From: Candidatus Obscuribacterales bacterium
Lineage (GTDB): Bacteria > Cyanobacteriota > Vampirovibrionia > Obscuribacterales > Obscuribacteraceae
Direction: 5' to 3'
NCBI GenBank assembly: GCA_949127735.1
Contig: CASBPX010000067.1
Coordinates: 1 to 47,009, forward strand
DNA: 47,009 nt
In this document: positions 42,349 through 47,009 of the stretch, piece after piece
Position numbering within the stretch: position 1 is the stretch's first letter
How the letters are laid out: each line of letters starts with the position of its first letter
Made by a program: the position numbers and the translations under genes
Notes under the pieces: model-generated
What the model saw: only the letters and a program-made list of their open reading frames with translations
Told to the model about the DNA's origin: nothing
The model's database searches: none

Positions 42349-43233
42349 ATGACCTCAAAACCTTTGGCACTGCTGGCTAATATTTTCTTGCTTATTTCTC
42401 TGGCTCAGCAAGCTAACGGTCAGGAGATATCAACACTAGATGAAGATGGCCTCCGCTCTCAAGTTTCTTTATTCGAACAAGAAAAGCCGGTAGATCAAGA
42501 GAAGCTGGCAGCGGCAAGAATTGAGCTGGCAAAATTATTGAAAGCGAAAAACAGTCTTGCTTCAGCGCGCGAATTAACAGTTTTAGCTCTCGAATCGCAG
42601 GAGAATTTTTTTGGTGAAAGCAGCATTAAAACCATTCCGGCGCTGGTACTTATGATCGATCTCAGAGGTGAAAATAAATTTGACGGCCGCAACTATCTGA
42701 AATTAGAAAAGGCTCTCACATTGCTTTCAGCCCAAGATCGAAAACAGGCGGTTAAATATCGCATTGGTTTGGCACAAGTTTATTTGAGCAACGGAGAGAA
42801 ACTAGAAGCAAAAAGATTATGGTTTCAGTGCGTCGATTTATTACGTGATCATTTGCCCGCCGATTGCAAAGATCTTGCTTCTCAATGCAAAGACATCTTT
42901 GCTATTTTGTCTAAAAGAGAGCAATGGAACGAAGCCCAGGTTCTCGCATTGGGAATGGCCGAGTATGGTTTTGATCAAAACGTCCTGGTCAGCGCCGCTA
43001 ACGGTTTTGTTGTTCTGTCGCAGCACAGGAAAACTTTTGGTGATTATAAAGAAGCTTATCATCTAGCCTCACGAGGGCTCAAGATAGCAGACAAATATGG
43101 CGGCAAACAAAACTGCAGCTATGTCGGCGCTCTCAAACAATTGGTAGAAATTTTGCGTTTGTTGGGCAATACGAAAAAAGCAGACAAGCTCGAGCGCGAA
43201 GCCTCTAAGCTACTTGAGAAACCGCTTCACTGA
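42349..43233 (+). CDS. Secreted TPR-like protein
   Basis: This 294-residue protein has a signal peptide (about 1-24, ending QQANGQE). Helical pairs in the style of divergent TPRs run throughout (LARIELAKLLKAKNSLASARELTVLAL and AYHLASRGLKIADKYGG). GGGAG lies five bases before the ATG at 42349; the GTG at 42343 is less likely. It is probably cotranscribed with the kinase. Its last 24 bases overlap the 3' end of the convergent redoxin gene. Confidence 0.75.
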   Translation: MTSKPLALLANIFLLISLAQQANGQEISTLDEDGLRSQVSLFEQEKPVDQEKLAAARIELAKLLKAKNSLASARELTVLALESQENFFGESSIKTIPALVLMIDLRGENKFDGRNYLKLEKALTLLSAQDRKQAVKYRIGLAQVYLSNGEKLEAKRLWFQCVDLLRDHLPADCKDLASQCKDIFAILSKREQWNEAQVLALGMAEYGFDQNVLVSAANGFVVLSQHRKTFGDYKEAYHLASRGLKIADKYGGKQNCSYVGALKQLVEILRLLGNTKKADKLEREASKLLEKPLH

Positions 43234-43878
43234 CGGAACCAACTCTGTATAAAGATTGCTGCGCGGATTGTGGCCAGTAGCGTCGCACACGAGCGTAAAG
43301 TTCTTATCGATTAGCTGCAAGCCCGGAATCATGTTGTAGCTAAATTGATTGATATAGCGCTGATCGCCCAGCATTATCACTTCGTTACTGCGCTTACCAA
43401 AGTCGAAATGTCTGGCCCAGGCCTGCGCTTCTGCAGCAGTTGGCACACCAAGACTGGGTCCATAAAGAATCAGTTGCACCCGCACCAGCCTGGGATCGCC
43501 CGGAGAAACACCAGACGCCTGTAAATAGCTATCAATAGACGACACACCACCCTGTGGTTGCACGCCGTTGATGCCACCCTTCGTCGCTCCACCGACAAAA
43601 GCCTGACAAGCAGGGCAAGACATGCCAATCGGTTCAAGCAAAATCACTTTACCGGCAAATGAAGATAGCTTGATTTTTTTGCCCGCAAGGTTGCTCAGCT
43701 CTAGTTCCGGATAGGTCTGACCTACTGCCGGCGGCCAGAATGTTTTAAAAGTTCGCGTTGATTGTGCCTTAACTTCTGCACCGGTACACAAGCAAACGCT
43801 AATGACACAAAGGCAAATGAAAAGGAATATTTCAGATGATTTGAATTTGAAGTTAGGAAAGATCTTTGTCATAGTCAT
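43210..43878 (-). CDS. Secreted redoxin/thioredoxin-like protein
   Basis: This 222-residue protein has a signal or anchor segment (about 16-38). A thioredoxin-like domain follows: VGQTYPELELSNLAGKKIKLSSFAGKVILLEPIGMSCPACQAFVG. CPAC near residue 87-90 is a CxxC redox motif of the AhpC/TSA or thiol-disulphide interchange kind. A long loop after it and RYINQFSYNMIPGLQLIDKNF supply the later strand and cis-Pro site (IPG). It is a likely periplasmic disulphide reductase. Its start overlaps the 3' end of the large gene upstream by 26 bases, so it is probably translated by coupling. Confidence 0.78.
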   Translation of the reverse strand: MTMTKIFPNFKFKSSEIFLFICLCVISVCLCTGAEVKAQSTRTFKTFWPPAVGQTYPELELSNLAGKKIKLSSFAGKVILLEPIGMSCPACQAFVGGATKGGINGVQPQGGVSSIDSYLQASGVSPGDPRLVRVQLILYGPSLGVPTAAEAQAWARHFDFGKRSNEVIMLGDQRYINQFSYNMIPGLQLIDKNFTLVCDATGHNPRSNLYTELVPSVKRFLK

Positions 43879-46800
43879 CTTTCAAGCGAGCCAGGGCGTC
43901 TTTATATTCGCTAATAGTCTCTGCCAGTTTTATCATGTGCTCTGCCCCTTTCAAATCGCGCCTGGCAAAGGCTTCAGAGCCTTTTGACGAGATAATTTCA
44001 AGCTCTTTATCAAAGGCAGATATAACCCGGCCAATTTCTGATTTAATTGAGTGTTGACTGGAAGCCACTATATTTGGTGCCAAATCACCTAATGAAGCTG
44101 AAATCGGTTCAAAGGCAGGCATTACTGGCGATGCTGATGATGTTGTTGTTGATGTTGTTGTTGTTGATTCAAGAGGGCCACGCCAGTATGCCGGCGCACT
44201 TGGTGAAGCTGGTTCAGCAGAGGCCATTTGATCTTGCAGCTGTTGAATCGACTCGAATGTCGCTTCTTGCATTTCGGCAAGTTGCACAAGGTCGTTTTCA
44301 GATTGCTCTACTGTTTCTTGTTCGCTAGTAGATTCTGATTCTGATTCTGATTCTGATTCAAGTTCAAGTTCAGATTCAGGTTCAGATAATTCGTCAGCAG
44401 AATGCTCCGTGCCAGCTCCTTCAAGCTGCGCATCATCGCTGTCAGGATCTTCGTCTGCATCTTCGTCTGCATCGGTCAGCGACAACTGCTGTTTTGCTTC
44501 AACAATTTCAAAGATATCTTCATCGTCATTTTCTAAATCTTGCTCTTGGTGAACCTCTAGTACAGTCTCTGTTAGCTCATCAGCGCCCTCACTGATGGCA
44601 ACATCAGCGGCACCTGCCATTATTTCAGCATCATCAACAACTTCAGGAAGAGGCACAGGCTGATTAGAGGAATTGTCTTGATCTAATGCTTCGGGATCAA
44701 TTCCATCAAATGTTTCTTCATTCTGAACTTGCTGCTGTTCGGCGGCAAGCTCTTCGTCAAGCTGCAAGGTCAAATCTACGACAGGCTCGACGGATAACCC
44801 CGCCTCCCAATCATCAATTTCTTCAGCTAACGCATCTGAAAGCACGTCGGCCACGTTAAAGTCTGGGACCACAGTGTTAACAAAAGCAGGAACTGGCGGC
44901 ACAGATTGATTAGCGATAGAAAATGCAATTCTATCTACGCTTATAGATCCGCTGCTAGAAGCCGGCAAACTAGGTGGCAACGGAGCCGGCGGCAGTGCAA
45001 TCATGTTCTGAGTGTTGGAGGGCGCACCTTGAAGCTCGCCACGGTTAGTTAACTGACTATTTTCGCTAGGCGCGACTGACCACGGTGAGCCACTACCCGC
45101 GGTGAAACCAGTTTTTGGCGCAGGTGCGACGGCTTGGGAAGACGGCATCGGTGCCGGAGCAGGAATATGGGTTGGAGCATTCGCTGGAGGCTGTGGTGCG
45201 CTGGCATCTGCAGGATCACCAGCATCTTGACGTGACAGAGCGGGGAATGACTGCGGTCTTTGAGGAGGCAAGTGCTGCGGTCTGACCTTCACATCATCTT
45301 GAGACGCAGGTGGCGCCGGCGGTACTGCAGGCTGAACTTGAGGCTGTACCGGAGACCTGTGTGCTTGAGCCGGAATCTGAACCGGCCCCCAACTCTGTGC
45401 GGCCTGCGGGTCGGACGACTGTGGTTGGTTCGAAGAAGTTGGTGCAAATGGCGCCGCGAACGGATTCGGCGTTCCGGCCTGGGATTGCGACCTCTCGATT
45501 TGCTGCTGCTCTGAAGTTTGACTCTTAACTAGAGGGGCAATATGTGGCAAGGGTGGAATTTGCGTACCTGGCACCTGAGATAACTTTGCTGATGCTTCAG
45601 CCGAAAATCCCAAATTGGCAGGCATATCAGCGAACAGGCCACTGGGAAAAGAAACTGGTGGCAGTTGGTTAGGGTCTTTCGGCGTTTGTCCTTCGGGATT
45701 TTTCTCTAAAGGCACAAAGTTCCAATCATCACTGCTGGCATTTGCTTGCGAAGGTGATTGAAATTGCGGTTGTTGAAGTTGTGGTTGTTGCTGTTGTCGA
45801 ACTTGCTGTGGCTGCTGTGGTGGCGCCTGCGGTGCTCCTGGTAAAGCCGGTCGAAATGGTTGACTGAACGCGTTAGCAGCAGGTTCAGCACCAACGTTGC
45901 TCGATGAGTTAGTGGAGGGTACACTGCGCCAGCCATCATTACCGGTGCTTGGTGACGACTGTGGTTTAGAAAATTGGGGAATTCCTGAAGGTGGCGATTG
46001 CAAAGGTTGCTGCGGAGCAGGCTGAGCAGGAAACGGAGTTTGGTTCACGGGAGCTTGACTTAATGGATTAGGCTGGTTGCCCGAAGACTGGCGAACCTGT
46101 CGCACAATAGGTTTCCAATCATCACTACTCTCAGCTTTCTGATTAACTGCGTTCTGATTAACAGAAGTGCCCGTGCCTTGATAATTGACTGAATTTTGAT
46201 TTACCGAAGTATTTGTACTCTGATATGGATTAACAGAATTCTGATTAACGGAAGTATTGGTGCTTTGACCATGATTGGCAGGGCCAGTAGAAAAATTGGC
46301 TGAATCGCTAGAAAAATGCTGTTTATATCTCTCTGAATAATTGATATCGCCACCAAGCATGCTAGGCCCGGGCGCCATGAATTCAGTAGTCTTTGGCCGA
46401 ATGTTGTTTTCGATTCCTTCGTCAGCGGGCGACGCGAATAGCTCAATAGGCTGAACCGGTGGCGTATCTTCCTGCGCCACCTGCACAAGATTATCTAAGC
46501 AAGCGCGAAAAGCCAGATCCATGTCTGCACTTTTCATGACTTTTTCAGCCACACTCCAGTACATCATCGACCCATCAAAGTATGGCGCCATATCTAATAT
46601 CGCCATGAAACCGCCGGGGTTCGAGTTGAACGATAATAATTTATCGGCAGGAATAATATGAACAGTGACGCCCTCATAGCTGCCTCGTACCACTAAAGTC
46701 CAGTACCTGGTAGAAATACGCCCGCTGAAAACCGAGATAAACTGCGCACCCTGGTGCCAGGTGCCGACATTTTCACGGGCGATACTAGGCCGAATCCAGG

Positions 46801-47009
46801 TAAGCTCAAGGTCTGAAGCGGCTGCCACCTGGTTGAACTCATAGGCCAGATTTTGAAATTGGTCGAACATGCGGTCAACAACACCAATCATGGCTTCGTG
46901 TTGGGCATTCATGCGAGCTTTCTCAGCCGCTTCCATGGCTACGCGATTAGCTGCGGATGGAACATTGATGTTGCCAGACGAGCCCAGCGGAGCTTTATTG
47001 CCCCCGGCC
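43853..47009 (-). CDS. Very large low-complexity protein, N-terminus outside window
   Basis: The reading frame is still open at the window end, 24 codons beyond the first internal ATG (46936), and that extension (GNINVPSAANRVAM) looks coding, so the gene is partial. Over 1,050 residues are visible. An N-terminal folded part (about the first 200 visible residues) has WIRPSIARENVGTWHQG and ISTRYWTLVVRG segments with no family match. The middle is Pro/Gln/Ser-rich and holds a three-fold repeat of T-S-V-N-Q-N units and several DDW motifs. It then becomes strongly acidic, with tandem Ser-Glu runs, before a short C-terminal coiled coil (AFDKELEIISSKG). No membrane helix is seen. It may be a cytosolic scaffold or adhesin-like spacer; the function is unknown. 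Confidence 0.75.
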   Translation of the reverse strand, partial: AGGNKAPLGSSGNINVPSAANRVAMEAAEKARMNAQHEAMIGVVDRMFDQFQNLAYEFNQVAAASDLELTWIRPSIARENVGTWHQGAQFISVFSGRISTRYWTLVVRGSYEGVTVHIIPADKLLSFNSNPGGFMAILDMAPYFDGSMMYWSVAEKVMKSADMDLAFRACLDNLVQVAQEDTPPVQPIELFASPADEGIENNIRPKTTEFMAPGPSMLGGDINYSERYKQHFSSDSANFSTGPANHGQSTNTSVNQNSVNPYQSTNTSVNQNSVNYQGTGTSVNQNAVNQKAESSDDWKPIVRQVRQSSGNQPNPLSQAPVNQTPFPAQPAPQQPLQSPPSGIPQFSKPQSSPSTGNDGWRSVPSTNSSSNVGAEPAANAFSQPFRPALPGAPQAPPQQPQQVRQQQQPQLQQPQFQSPSQANASSDDWNFVPLEKNPEGQTPKDPNQLPPVSFPSGLFADMPANLGFSAEASAKLSQVPGTQIPPLPHIAPLVKSQTSEQQQIERSQSQAGTPNPFAAPFAPTSSNQPQSSDPQAAQSWGPVQIPAQAHRSPVQPQVQPAVPPAPPASQDDVKVRPQHLPPQRPQSFPALSRQDAGDPADASAPQPPANAPTHIPAPAPMPSSQAVAPAPKTGFTAGSGSPWSVAPSENSQLTNRGELQGAPSNTQNMIALPPAPLPPSLPASSSGSISVDRIAFSIANQSVPPVPAFVNTVVPDFNVADVLSDALAEEIDDWEAGLSVEPVVDLTLQLDEELAAEQQQVQNEETFDGIDPEALDQDNSSNQPVPLPEVVDDAEIMAGAADVAISEGADELTETVLEVHQEQDLENDDEDIFEIVEAKQQLSLTDADEDADEDPDSDDAQLEGAGTEHSADELSEPESELELESESESESESTSEQETVEQSENDLVQLAEMQEATFESIQQLQDQMASAEPASPSAPAYWRGPLESTTTTSTTTSSASPVMPAFEPISASLGDLAPNIVASSQHSIKSEIGRVISAFDKELEIISSKGSEAFARRDLKGAEHMIKLAETISEYKDALARLKDDYDKDLS

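Noticed and set aside
44330..44390. Tandem GATTCT-type repeat
   Set aside because: It is the in-frame Ser-Glu tract of the large acidic protein; codon-level repeats explain it.

Overview
The window looks like chromosomal DNA of a diderm, free-living bacterium. The best guess is the non-photosynthetic cyanobacterial sister group (Vampirovibrionia/Melainabacteria, Obscuribacterales-like). This rests on the combination of an outer-membrane secretin, an SLH-domain surface protein with coiled repeats, AMIN-domain amidase, many secreted TPR proteins, zinc-ribbon serine/threonine kinases, TadE-like pseudopilins, K+-independent H+-pyrophosphatase and a PiT/DUF47 phosphate module. No rRNA marker is present, so the placement is inference. 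No tRNA, IS element, prophage or CRISPR array was seen.

Positions 1-5458 hold the most unusual feature: three same-strand copies (the first cut by the window edge) of a 378-nt intergenic element. Each carries several hairpins, an H-type pseudoknot and a strong intrinsic terminator. The copies lie around a small secreted protein, an SPFH membrane protein and a large VIT/VWA membrane protein. They match no RNA family I recognise.

5474-10181 (minus) is a probable operon of a TPR lipoprotein-like or secreted protein, a secretin and a degenerate HisRS-like protein. 10269-17014 (plus) holds hemW, then a tight cluster of a zinc-ribbon Ser/Thr kinase, a TPM-domain membrane protein and an S9 prolyl-oligopeptidase-like enzyme; the last two are coupled by a TGATG overlap. 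A perfect 20-bp palindrome closes this cluster. 17178-21481 (minus) is a cell-wall/repair operon: AMIN amidase, murI, type 4 uracil-DNA glycosylase and a small unknown.

21868-27677 contains hppA with a structured leader and terminator, a small GNAT-like protein, the SLH repeat protein and an EF-hand-like protein. 27797-32133 contains an unlisted 54-codon membrane peptide and a phosphate-uptake operon (uncharacterised protein, DUF47/PhoU-like, PiT). A TPR protein lies upstream. 32392-33329 encodes two TadE-like proteins behind an 8-G ribosome-binding tract. Then come an HMA-domain protein, mtnA, an unknown secreted protein and ftsZ.

37524-39388 (minus) encodes two TPR proteins. 39501-43233 (plus) encodes a DUF445 protein, a second Ser/Thr kinase and a secreted TPR-like protein. 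43210-47009 (minus) holds a redoxin-like secreted protein, translationally overlapping a very long, low-complexity protein that runs off the window. Overall the window mixes envelope biogenesis, surface display, phosphate/pyrophosphate energetics and kinase signalling.
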